Assembly: GCA_947452355.1 (NCBI GenBank)
Contig: CANGCU010000041.1
Span: 1 to 8,597 of the forward strand
Length of the DNA: 8,597 nt
Direction: 5' to 3'
From: Microbacteriaceae bacterium
GTDB taxonomy: Bacteria > Actinomycetota > Actinomycetes > Actinomycetales > Microbacteriaceae
The stretch's first letter is position 1, and every line of letters begins with the position of its first letter. Both the position numbers and the translations under genes were made by a program. The notes under the pieces are model-generated. The model was given only the letters and a program-made list of their open reading frames with translations, had not been told where the DNA came from and made no database searches. This document shows, piece by piece, positions 1-6,590 of the stretch.

Positions 1-744
1 GCGCAAAATGTTGCTGTGGCGCTCCTTGGAGCAAAAATTAACGAAACACCGGGAGACAAGTACCTCACCCAAATTCTTGACGGAGTTTACGACAATAAAG
101 ATCCACGAACCTATCCGCTGTCGTCGTACTCGTACATGATCGTGCCAACGGAATTATCGGATTCCTTCACCACCGAAAAGGGCAAGACCCTCGCAGCGTT
201 TGCAAACTATTTCCTGTGCCAAGGACAGTCACAAGCTGACGTCCTCGGCTATTCGCCACTTCCATCAAACCTCGTTGAAGCGGGACTTAACCAGGTAAAA
301 AAGATTCCTGGTGCGGATGTGGGTTCCGTCAATATTTCGAAATGTAACAATCCGACTCTGAATCAGACCTATTTCACCAACGCACCGATGCCGAGCGAGT
401 GCGACAAAGTCGGCGCAACTCAGTGTGCTGATGGCACAGGAGGGGCAACTGGTGGAACAGGTACTACCGGTGGTGCCGGAACGACGGACAACACGGGAAC
501 GACGGGAACGACCGGCACCACGGGTGGAACCGGGGGCATGATGTCAGGAACTATGGGCAATGGCCCCACCGTCTGTGATGCCGATACAGGAATTTGTTCG
601 TCAATAAAGGCCAACCCCGTCGCGACCGAGGCGCTCGGTTGGTCGGCAATCAACTGGATTATTGTTGCCGTTACTATCGTGCTTATTCTGATTATCGTCG
701 TGCCGCCCGTCCTTGTCATCACTGCTGCTCGGAGGGGAAAGTGA
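1..744 (+). CDS. pstS: Phosphate ABC transporter substrate-binding protein PstS, C-terminal part, membrane-anchored
   Basis: The gene is cut by the window edge. The reading frame is open from base 1, so the GTG at 16 is probably internal. PstS captures extracellular phosphate and passes it to the PstCA permease. The C-terminal lobe carries family marks: PLSSYSY (nt 115-135), a helix ending in YFLCQGQ, and LGYSPLPSNLV, which matches the usual end of actinobacterial PstS proteins. After the fold come a cysteine-containing stretch, a Gly/Thr-rich low-complexity linker (nt 433-561), a short segment with two cysteines, and a strongly hydrophobic helix (about nt 649-726) ending in AARRGK. This predicts a C-terminal membrane anchor with a short basic cytosolic tail. 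Most PstS proteins are N-terminal lipoproteins, so this layout is uncommon; whether a lipobox also exists cannot be seen. The stop lies at 742-744, two bases before the next ATG. Confidence 0.85.
   Translation, partial: AQNVAVALLGAKINETPGDKYLTQILDGVYDNKDPRTYPLSSYSYMIVPTELSDSFTTEKGKTLAAFANYFLCQGQSQADVLGYSPLPSNLVEAGLNQVKKIPGADVGSVNISKCNNPTLNQTYFTNAPMPSECDKVGATQCADGTGGATGGTGTTGGAGTTDNTGTTGTTGTTGGTGGMMSGTMGNGPTVCDADTGICSSIKANPVATEALGWSAINWIIVAVTIVLILIIVVPPVLVITAARRGK
433..561 (+). repeat. Gly/Thr-rich low-complexity linker in PstS
   Basis: About 43 codons are almost all Gly and Thr, with short tandem GTT and GGT units (for example TGTTGTTGTTGG). At DNA level this is an imperfect repeat of ACG/GGA/ACC triplets. 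It probably forms a flexible spacer that holds the phosphate-binding fold away from the membrane helix downstream. Such tracts are prone to length change by slippage. The reverse strand also stays open here, but only as a mirror of this bias. Confidence 0.75.
731..737 (+). promoter_or_regulatory. Ribosome binding site for the large PstS-like protein
   Basis: GGAGGGG lies inside the last codons of pstS. It serves either ATG 747 (11 bases after GGAGG) or GTG 741 (5 bases after). GTG 741 would overlap the pstS stop as GTGA. Both options imply translational coupling to pstS. The two products differ by only two residues. Confidence 0.6.
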
Positions 745-746
745 AC

Positions 747-3275
747 ATGAAATCTGCGCGCCGCCGTTCGTTTTTCCCTGCGATCATGGCACTGAACGTC
801 ATTGTTGGAACCGTTTTCGCAGGTCTTGCTGCGACCTCGGCGGTCGCCGTCGAGGGGGATTCAGTCGTTGGTAGCCCCACCGCGACAGAAACGCCGGCTC
901 CGGACAACGTAACCCCCAACCCAGAACCCAATGCTCCAGCCTCGGCCCCAACCCCGACCCGTTCTGGCATTCAGCGGGTCGGACGTTCGGCTGTCGTTAA
1001 TGACGATGGGTCGGTCACTATTGGCTGGGATGACGGCACACGGGACGAATCTGACCCCAATTTTTCGCTTTTTCAGAACCTCTCGTTCACGCTCAGTAAA
1101 GCCGAGAACCTCACGTACGAAATTGTGAACCTCAACTGGGAGGGCGGTGTGCAGACGTCACCTGGAGAGTTCGCATACGACTACATGCAAGTAATGCAGT
1201 GTTGGGATGACGGATCTGGCACGGCGGACCCCACCCACTGTCAGTATGGAATGAGCACGAATGGCGCGTCCCAAACGGGGCAGAACGCGTCCAAACGAAT
1301 CTTGCTTGAAGGTGAAGATTACATACAGGAGTATGGCGGGAAGTTTCGACTCCCCACAGATCCCGCGAACCCGAACCTACGACAATTCCAGGTCCCGTTC
1401 GAGTCGGCAGGGGGTGAATCGACCTTCGAGTCGCGCAGATTCTTTGACAGTGCGTCTACGAATGAAATCGTTGCCGCACGAACTGAGGGCGATGGAACGG
1501 GCACTGTGCCATTTGAAATACAGACGTCAATTGAGGCACCACACCTTGGTTGTGGCGACACCATCTCGGGCGGCGCTATCCGCAATTGCTTCCTCGTTGT
1601 AGTGCCTCGCGGCGAGTATTCGGTGGACACGAGCGCGTATTACGATGACGCCAATGGGCGCGTCTCTGGCTCACCGTTGTCCGCGTCAGCGTGGGCGAAC
1701 CGCGTCGAATTCCCACTTCATTTTCAAAGTGTCAAGAGTGGCTGCCCAATTGGGGCTGATGAAGAGCGTGCCGTGGGAAATGAACTCTCGACTGCGGCCT
1801 TCAACTCGTGGCAAGCGTCGCTGTGTGCAAAAAAGGTTATTTTTGGGTTCTCCCAGATTGGTGATTCAGAGGCGCGACGCCAACTTGTGAGCACGGTCGA
1901 CGGCTCTTCCCGGTTCGCCCTGATCTCGAAGCCGTTATCAACTGCAGAGTCAACCGGGTTCACAATCAAATACGCGCCCATTGTTCAATCGGCCATCGTG
2001 ATCGCGTACAACATCGAATACAACGTGCGCGGTGAAAGCTCCCTGATTGAACAGAATGGTCGTCCCGTGACCGACCTCGTCCTCAATCAGAGGCTTTTGG
2101 CGAAACTACTCACACAGTCCTACCAAGCGGACGTGGCTGATGGTCGGAATAGGGATTATCTCGCTGATAATCCGCGTGATATTGCCCATGATCCTGAATT
2201 CCTCGCGCTGAATCCGGAATTTGAAGAATTTCAAGACGGTGCGGGGCCAACGGGAATTTTGGAGCCCATCGGGAATTCGGACGCAATCAACCAGTTGTGG
2301 CAATGGGTCGTGGCAAATGACGATGCGAAGAATTTTCTGAACGGTACGGCAGACCCTTGGGGAATGGTCGTCAACAAGTACTACCGCGATCTCGCAATCC
2401 CCGCTGACACAGGAATTGATTCATTTCCGAAAGCTGATTTGTCAACGTATACCGCGCCTGACGCCGGAGCCGCGTATGGAACCTTTGAACTTCGCCCGTA
2501 TGTCGCGGACATGTATGACGCGGCCGTTCGCACTCGCCGAGCAGATCCGGGAACGAAGATTGTTTGGGATCAATCAAGGACTCCACCGTCGTTTGTCGCG
2601 GCGGGAGCGCAATTGCCAGGGTCACGATTCATTCTCAGTGTGACGGACATTGATACCGCGACGAGGCTCAAACTACCGATGGCACGTCTTATCAACGGCA
2701 GCGATGTAGCGGTCGGGCCAACGTCGGATTCCATCACCGCGGCGATTGCTGCATTCACCGAATCTGGAACACCAGGCGTCCTGAGTTTCAATCCCACAAT
2801 CGAGGACGAGGCCGCATATCCACTTGCTTCGGTGACCTATGCAGCGGTCAACGTGTGTGATGCGAGCACAACTCAGCTCACGAAATACGCGAAAATTCTT
2901 GGTCTTGCCGCGGCCAGTGGACAGACAACGGGGAGCGAACGAGGCCAACTACCCGAGGGCTATGTGCCATTGAACTCCGAACAGTCAAAGTCTCTGGGAT
3001 CACTCGTCAAATCTCTCAACGCGGAAGTTTCTTCCCCCGTATGTGCGTCACATTCGACCACGAATTCGACAACATCGACCACCGTTCCTACAGAAACGAG
3101 CACACCTTCCACTACCCCAGAGACGCCCGCGACCGGCACGGCGCTTTCTGGTGAATTGACGCCCGACCCGAATTCTGCGATGAAATACGCGCTCCTTTCG
3201 GCGCTGTGTTTCGGAGTCCCATTCATCGCCGGCGGTCGGGCACTCGTTCGAAAGGCAAACTCCATCAACGGTTAG
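747..3275 (+). CDS. Large exported PstS-like substrate-binding-fold protein with C-terminal membrane anchor
   Basis: This encodes 842 residues. The N-terminus is a signal peptide: basic MKSARRR, a hydrophobic core, and a likely cut after SAVA (residue 34). A Pro/Thr/Ala-rich linker (about 42-72) follows, then a long globular region. Several stretches resemble the large PstS-like exported proteins of Actinobacteria: VLNQRLLAKLLTQSY (446-459), HDPEFLALNP (481-490), YPLASVTYAAVN (691-702) and GQLPEGYVPLN (733-743). The YPL..VTYA stretch corresponds to YPLS.YSY in PstS. A Ser/Thr/Pro tract (about 769-797) and a hydrophobic helix (about 814-830) with a basic tail end the protein. It should therefore sit on the outer face of the membrane. 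It is about twice the length of a normal PstS, and its ligand is unknown. Phosphate or a phosphate-containing compound is inferred from the neighbours. ATG 747 was chosen; GTG 741 is an alternative. The family assignment rests on motif memory, not a search. Confidence 0.75.
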   Translation: MKSARRRSFFPAIMALNVIVGTVFAGLAATSAVAVEGDSVVGSPTATETPAPDNVTPNPEPNAPASAPTPTRSGIQRVGRSAVVNDDGSVTIGWDDGTRDESDPNFSLFQNLSFTLSKAENLTYEIVNLNWEGGVQTSPGEFAYDYMQVMQCWDDGSGTADPTHCQYGMSTNGASQTGQNASKRILLEGEDYIQEYGGKFRLPTDPANPNLRQFQVPFESAGGESTFESRRFFDSASTNEIVAARTEGDGTGTVPFEIQTSIEAPHLGCGDTISGGAIRNCFLVVVPRGEYSVDTSAYYDDANGRVSGSPLSASAWANRVEFPLHFQSVKSGCPIGADEERAVGNELSTAAFNSWQASLCAKKVIFGFSQIGDSEARRQLVSTVDGSSRFALISKPLSTAESTGFTIKYAPIVQSAIVIAYNIEYNVRGESSLIEQNGRPVTDLVLNQRLLAKLLTQSYQADVADGRNRDYLADNPRDIAHDPEFLALNPEFEEFQDGAGPTGILEPIGNSDAINQLWQWVVANDDAKNFLNGTADPWGMVVNKYYRDLAIPADTGIDSFPKADLSTYTAPDAGAAYGTFELRPYVADMYDAAVRTRRADPGTKIVWDQSRTPPSFVAAGAQLPGSRFILSVTDIDTATRLKLPMARLINGSDVAVGPTSDSITAAIAAFTESGTPGVLSFNPTIEDEAAYPLASVTYAAVNVCDASTTQLTKYAKILGLAAASGQTTGSERGQLPEGYVPLNSEQSKSLGSLVKSLNAEVSSPVCASHSTTNSTTSTTVPTETSTPSTTPETPATGTALSGELTPDPNSAMKYALLSALCFGVPFIAGGRALVRKANSING

Positions 3276-3317
3276 TCCATCATTCACTCTGCGTTCACCC
3301 TAGGAGCACAGTATTGC
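3271..3317 (+). promoter_or_regulatory. Putative Pho box (PhoP-type direct repeats) and promoter
   Basis: The 95-base gap between the two PstS-like genes contains direct repeats in an 11-base register. The core units are ATTCACTCTGC (3282-3292) and GTTCACCCTAG (3293-3303). Weaker flanking units start with GTTAGTC (3271) and GAGCACA (3304). The Streptomyces PhoP box is a direct repeat of 11-base units built on GTTCACC, so one unit is perfect and its neighbour matches 5 of 7. A possible -10 element, TATTGC (3312-3317), lies 12 bases after the perfect 7-mer, as expected if PhoP binding replaces a -35. Transcription would run into the secreted PstS-like gene, giving phosphate-starvation induction. 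The rest of the gap (3318-3370) holds only two small hairpins and the ribosome binding site. The call is inferred from sequence alone. Confidence 0.55.
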
Positions 3318-3370
3318 GAGTGGGCACCCGCCCGAACTGGTCGCTTGTGACCACCATTGAAAGGAAAGCA

Positions 3371-5356
3371 ATGAAAATCTCAACGATTTCCAAGGCGGCA
3401 ATCGCCCTTGGAGTCAACGCTCTCGTACTTGGAGGGCTTGTAGCCGGGCCAGCCATGGCTGACCCCGGGGTTGGTGTGTATGGCGACCTCGTCGGTACCG
3501 GTTCGGACACCATTCAGGATGTCGACAATGGCCTCTCAACCGCACTCGGAATCAACGCTGACACCGGCAATCGCTACATGGCGTCGTACGATGCGGCTCC
3601 TTCGTCTGGTGATGGTTCGGCGTCTGGCGACTGCGCAAGCGGAAGCAAAGACAAGATTGTGACGCAATCGGGCGCAACAGCGTTTGTTCGCCCCAATGGA
3701 TCGGGAAACGGACGAGACACTCTCCGCGCGGCAATTGGCCAGGCGTCAACTGCCTCGGTGAAGTCCTATGCGTGTGTGCTCTCGGGCGGTAGCTCGGTAA
3801 CCCTTAACGCGGCCGATGTCAAAGGACTCGTCCAGTACGCGCGCTCATCTGGTGGACCATCTGTAGCAGATACCACGGCCGTTGGTACCTTGACCTACAT
3901 CCCGTTTGCAAAGGACGCGGTTTCAGTCGCGGTTTCGCCAACGTCGAAAATTCCCGCACTCACCTTTGGGCGATCGGCAGTAAACACTTCATTCGGCAGT
4001 GTTACCGGCAAGGTCGAACCGACCTTGTGGGCTATCTTCACCTGCAAGGCGACGAAGGTCATTGTCCCGGATTCCGGCGATGCTTTCCTTGCGAATGACT
4101 CGTACACGGGTCCAGGTACCGCTCATGACCTTCACGTTTACATCCCTCAGTCGGGTTCGGGAACGCGATCGTTCTGGATTGGCAAGTTCAACGTAACCGA
4201 AACCAACATCACGGACAACGCCGCGAACGCGTCGTGTCTGAAAGCCGTTATTTCGGGTGGAAGCACGGGTGTCCAGGAGCACAACGGTGCCGCTGTTGGT
4301 TCTGACGACTACGCGATTATGCCTTTCTCGGTTCCTCAGTTCGTCGCTCAGAACAATGGGGTTGTCACCTCACGCATCAACGGCGCCGTTATTCGCGGCA
4401 TCAACGGCGTTCCTGCGACCACCGGCACGGGCTCGAACATCGCGCTCAACCCGACCTTCACCACCGCATCGGGATCGAGCATGCTGGGTCGTTTGGTCTA
4501 CCACATCGTTCCTTCACGCGAAGCTGATGACCCGACCAGCCTGATTCACGAAGTGTTCGTCGGCACCAGCTCGAAGGTTTGCCAGGCGTCGTCAACGATT
4601 TCGACTTATGGGTTTGCGCGTCTCACGGCAACCCGTGGATCGTCCGCGTGTGGTGACACCTCGGTTCGCGCCTATGCACCTTCCTCGACGACAATCACCA
4701 TGGATGTCGTCAACGGCGGAGTCGGAACATCCCCATCGGTCGTTACCGGGGCTGATTATGGCGACACGATCTACTTCCGCGTGAAGTCGCTTTCAACCAA
4801 CGGAAACGGCGGCGGAACTGTTCAGCTCTCCGACGGTGCCGGCAACGTATTCGACGAGTTCGAAATCGCGCCGGGAACCCCTCCGGGTAACTCGTCCTTC
4901 GCGGCCGGTTCGGACGACTACCAGTACGAGGCGGTCACGCTTGACGAATCTCTTCCTGCTGGCCCGTATGACGTTGTTGCAACCTTCATCCCCGCTCTCC
5001 CAGGTGTTGCAAGTGCAACCTTCGCGAACCTCATTTCGTTCTCGTTGGACCAGCGCGAGCTCACCGAAGCTGACGTGACGATTGCACCCGTTACCTCGAC
5101 CTTCAAGGCGAAGAAAGCTGGAATCGTGGATGTGACCTATGTTGGAGACGGAATTGTCCCCACGGGTAACGTCAACGTTCTTTTGGCTGGGAAAGTAATC
5201 GGACATGCGTCCTTCAACGAACAAGAGGGAGTTGCTCACGTGGTGACCTCGAAGTTCAAAAAGGGAGTAACAAACGCCGTGTTTACGGTTCAGTATGAGG
5301 GTGATGCAACATACCTCGAGTACACGGACACATTCACCCAAACGGTCGCAAAGTAA
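3371..5356 (+). CDS. Secreted PstS-like substrate-binding protein with C-terminal Ig-like domains
   Basis: This encodes 661 residues. ATG 3371 was chosen because AAAGGA lies just upstream and a clean signal peptide follows (MKISTISKAA start, cut after GPAMA at residue 30). The mature protein begins with a PstS-like lobe: DLVGTGSDTIQDV (39-51), a polar loop with RPNGSGNGRDTLRAAIG (107-123), and IPQSGSGTRSFW (258-269). The last matches the SGT phosphate-contact region of PstS. YAIMPFSVPQFV (314-325) continues the fold. From about 437 the protein turns into beta-rich repeats, ending in an Ig-like domain of the bacterial Big_3 type (about 568-661) with PTGNVNV and YEGDATYLEY. There is no lipobox, LPXTG motif or C-terminal helix, so it is either released or held by protein contacts. 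A likely role is extracellular capture of phosphate or a phosphate compound and presentation to the anchored partners. The ligand is inferred from motifs and context only. Confidence 0.78.
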   Translation: MKISTISKAAIALGVNALVLGGLVAGPAMADPGVGVYGDLVGTGSDTIQDVDNGLSTALGINADTGNRYMASYDAAPSSGDGSASGDCASGSKDKIVTQSGATAFVRPNGSGNGRDTLRAAIGQASTASVKSYACVLSGGSSVTLNAADVKGLVQYARSSGGPSVADTTAVGTLTYIPFAKDAVSVAVSPTSKIPALTFGRSAVNTSFGSVTGKVEPTLWAIFTCKATKVIVPDSGDAFLANDSYTGPGTAHDLHVYIPQSGSGTRSFWIGKFNVTETNITDNAANASCLKAVISGGSTGVQEHNGAAVGSDDYAIMPFSVPQFVAQNNGVVTSRINGAVIRGINGVPATTGTGSNIALNPTFTTASGSSMLGRLVYHIVPSREADDPTSLIHEVFVGTSSKVCQASSTISTYGFARLTATRGSSACGDTSVRAYAPSSTTITMDVVNGGVGTSPSVVTGADYGDTIYFRVKSLSTNGNGGGTVQLSDGAGNVFDEFEIAPGTPPGNSSFAAGSDDYQYEAVTLDESLPAGPYDVVATFIPALPGVASATFANLISFSLDQRELTEADVTIAPVTSTFKAKKAGIVDVTYVGDGIVPTGNVNVLLAGKVIGHASFNEQEGVAHVVTSKFKKGVTNAVFTVQYEGDATYLEYTDTFTQTVAK

Positions 5357-5362
5357 CATCTT

Positions 5363-6577
5363 TTGACAGACCGCAACACCTCGGTGGCCTCCGTCCTGGC
5401 AAATGTCAGGACGGGGGTCACCTCGGTGTTTTCTCGCTCCCGTCGGGCGACCGAAGGGCTTATTGATGTCGCAGTTGACAAGCTCGCGTCGTATCGGGAC
5501 GAGCGCTCACCGAGCATGGACAGCGTGGTCGGCACACCGACACCGAAACAATCCCTCATCCTTTCCGGAACAACACTCACCCTGGTCGGCGTCCTTCTCA
5601 CCGGATTCATCGCCGACATGGTCCTGATTTCCCCCATTCGATACGGTCGTGAACAGATCGTCCAAGCGGAACAGATCCGCTTTTCTCTCGCCAACGGCGA
5701 AGGCCCCGTCGCTCAAATGAACGCAGACGGTGATTTATACCCGCTCGGCACTCCCGTGGCCATCATGCAAATCCCTGCCCTCAATGTGACAGCGATCGTC
5801 GACGAGGGCACGACGTCTCGCGTTCTGCTTTCCGCCCCTGGGCACCGACGGGACACCCCGCTGCCCGGTCAGACGGGAGTATCCGTGATTTACGGGCGCC
5901 AGTCGCTATATGGCGGTCCCTTTGGAGGACTCGACGCTCTGCGCGCCGGAAACACCATTCGTGTGACGACCGCGCAAGGTGTCTCACTCTACAAAATCAC
6001 TGGCGTTCGAACGGGCGATGCAGCGACCGCGACCGAGGAGCCCGTGACGGCACCAACAACCTCGCCGAGTGGATCCGCTGCACCCAACGCATCGCCGACC
6101 GCAACGCCCTCCACATCCGCGACGCCGTCGGCAACCCCGTCTGCAACTCCGAAGCCCAGCGGGTCGGCGACCCCCGCTCCTTCCGCGACTGACGGGGCAA
6201 CGACGGGGTCTACGACTCCGACTACATCGACCTCCCCGGCCCGTCTCACGCTCGTATCGACAACGGGTCTCCCCTTCTTCCCCGATCGAATCATTCGCGT
6301 CGATGCCGATATCGTGACGACCGCGAATCCCGCACCACTTCCGATCATTTATCCTGCGTCGCTCACGCCGGCAGAGCGTCTGCTTGGCACTGATGACAGC
6401 GGGTGGCTTCCATTCCTCCTGTTGCTTGAACTCGGAGTTGTGGCTGTCGCGCTCGCGATTGTGGGGCTCCGCCGTTGGGGCCGCATTCAAACCTGGGTCG
6501 TGATGGTGCCCGTACTGTTATCGATAGGCATTGCAATTTACGAAAATGTCGTCATTTTGATGCCCAACCTTTATTAG
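5363..6577 (+). CDS. Sortase-fold membrane protein lacking the catalytic His and Cys (probable pseudo-sortase)
   Basis: This encodes 404 residues. A basic cytosolic N-terminus (1-64) is followed by a membrane helix (about 65-89), a sortase-like domain, and two C-terminal helices (about 349-370 and 376-397). Sortase landmarks are clear: IPALNVTAIVDEGT (137-150), LSAPGHRRDTPLPGQTGVSV (156-175), YGGPFGGLDALRAGNTIRV (183-201), LTLVST (295-300) and DRIIRVDADI (308-317). In active sortases of this type the strand after LPGQ reads GHR.TYG, with the catalytic His. Here it is GRQSLYG, with Arg179 in its place. The TLxTC strand ends in Ser/Thr, and the whole protein contains no cysteine. Arg309 may match the catalytic Arg. 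A Pro/Ser/Thr/Ala-rich insert (222-291) interrupts the fold before the last strands. Transpeptidation is therefore unlikely; binding or scaffolding is inferred. The TTG start at 5363 has no clear ribosome binding site, and GTG 5384 is an alternative. An in-frame stop at 5354 rules out an earlier start. Confidence 0.8.
   Translation: MTDRNTSVASVLANVRTGVTSVFSRSRRATEGLIDVAVDKLASYRDERSPSMDSVVGTPTPKQSLILSGTTLTLVGVLLTGFIADMVLISPIRYGREQIVQAEQIRFSLANGEGPVAQMNADGDLYPLGTPVAIMQIPALNVTAIVDEGTTSRVLLSAPGHRRDTPLPGQTGVSVIYGRQSLYGGPFGGLDALRAGNTIRVTTAQGVSLYKITGVRTGDAATATEEPVTAPTTSPSGSAAPNASPTATPSTSATPSATPSATPKPSGSATPAPSATDGATTGSTTPTTSTSPARLTLVSTTGLPFFPDRIIRVDADIVTTANPAPLPIIYPASLTPAERLLGTDDSGWLPFLLLLELGVVAVALAIVGLRRWGRIQTWVVMVPVLLSIGIAIYENVVILMPNLY
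6026..6235 (+). repeat. Pro/Ser/Thr/Ala low-complexity insert in the sortase-like protein
   Basis: About 70 codons are rich in Pro, Ser, Thr and Ala, with a threefold SATP unit near residues 252-263 (nt 6116-6151). The matching DNA shows an imperfect 12-base periodicity. The insert sits between the strand YKITGV and the strand LTLVST, exactly where active sortases run from the core to the catalytic Cys. It is probably an exposed, extended and possibly glycosylated loop. Confidence 0.75.
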
Positions 6578-6590
6578 GAAAGATAGAAAC

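Noticed and set aside
420..722. Minus-strand open frame rich in Pro and Val opposite the end of pstS
   Set aside because: It is the mirror of the Gly/Thr repeat; it has no ribosome binding site or domain, and the plus strand clearly encodes the PstS tail.
594..746. Upstream extension of the large PstS-like gene to an ATG at 594
   Set aside because: It overlaps the membrane helix of pstS and would bury the signal peptide inside the protein.
3322..3353. Two small hairpins (GGGC/GCCC at 3322-3333 and TGGTC/GACCA at 3338-3353) as a riboswitch or attenuator
   Set aside because: Stems of only 4-5 bp with no T-run and no recognisable aptamer; chance pairing is likely.
3206..3370. Upstream extension of the secreted PstS-like gene to an ATG at 3206
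   Set aside because: It would overlap the preceding gene by 70 bases and place a polar stretch before the signal peptide. ATG 3371 has a ribosome binding site and starts the signal peptide directly.
4793..5359. 188-residue minus-strand open frame opposite the Ig-like domains
   Set aside because: The plus strand carries a convincing secreted protein here. The minus frame shows no recognisable motif and an odd composition for a protein gene.
5354..5365. Stop-codon readthrough joining the Ig-like protein to the sortase-like protein
   Set aside because: The frames match, but a fusion would put a long extracellular protein before a basic, cytosol-like N-terminus and its helix, which conflicts with the expected topology.
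5984..6490. Minus-strand open frame of 168 residues rich in Arg, Gly and Cys
   Set aside because: It arises from the Pro/Ser/Thr/Ala repeat read backwards; an Arg/Cys/Gly-rich product of this kind is typical of a shadow frame.
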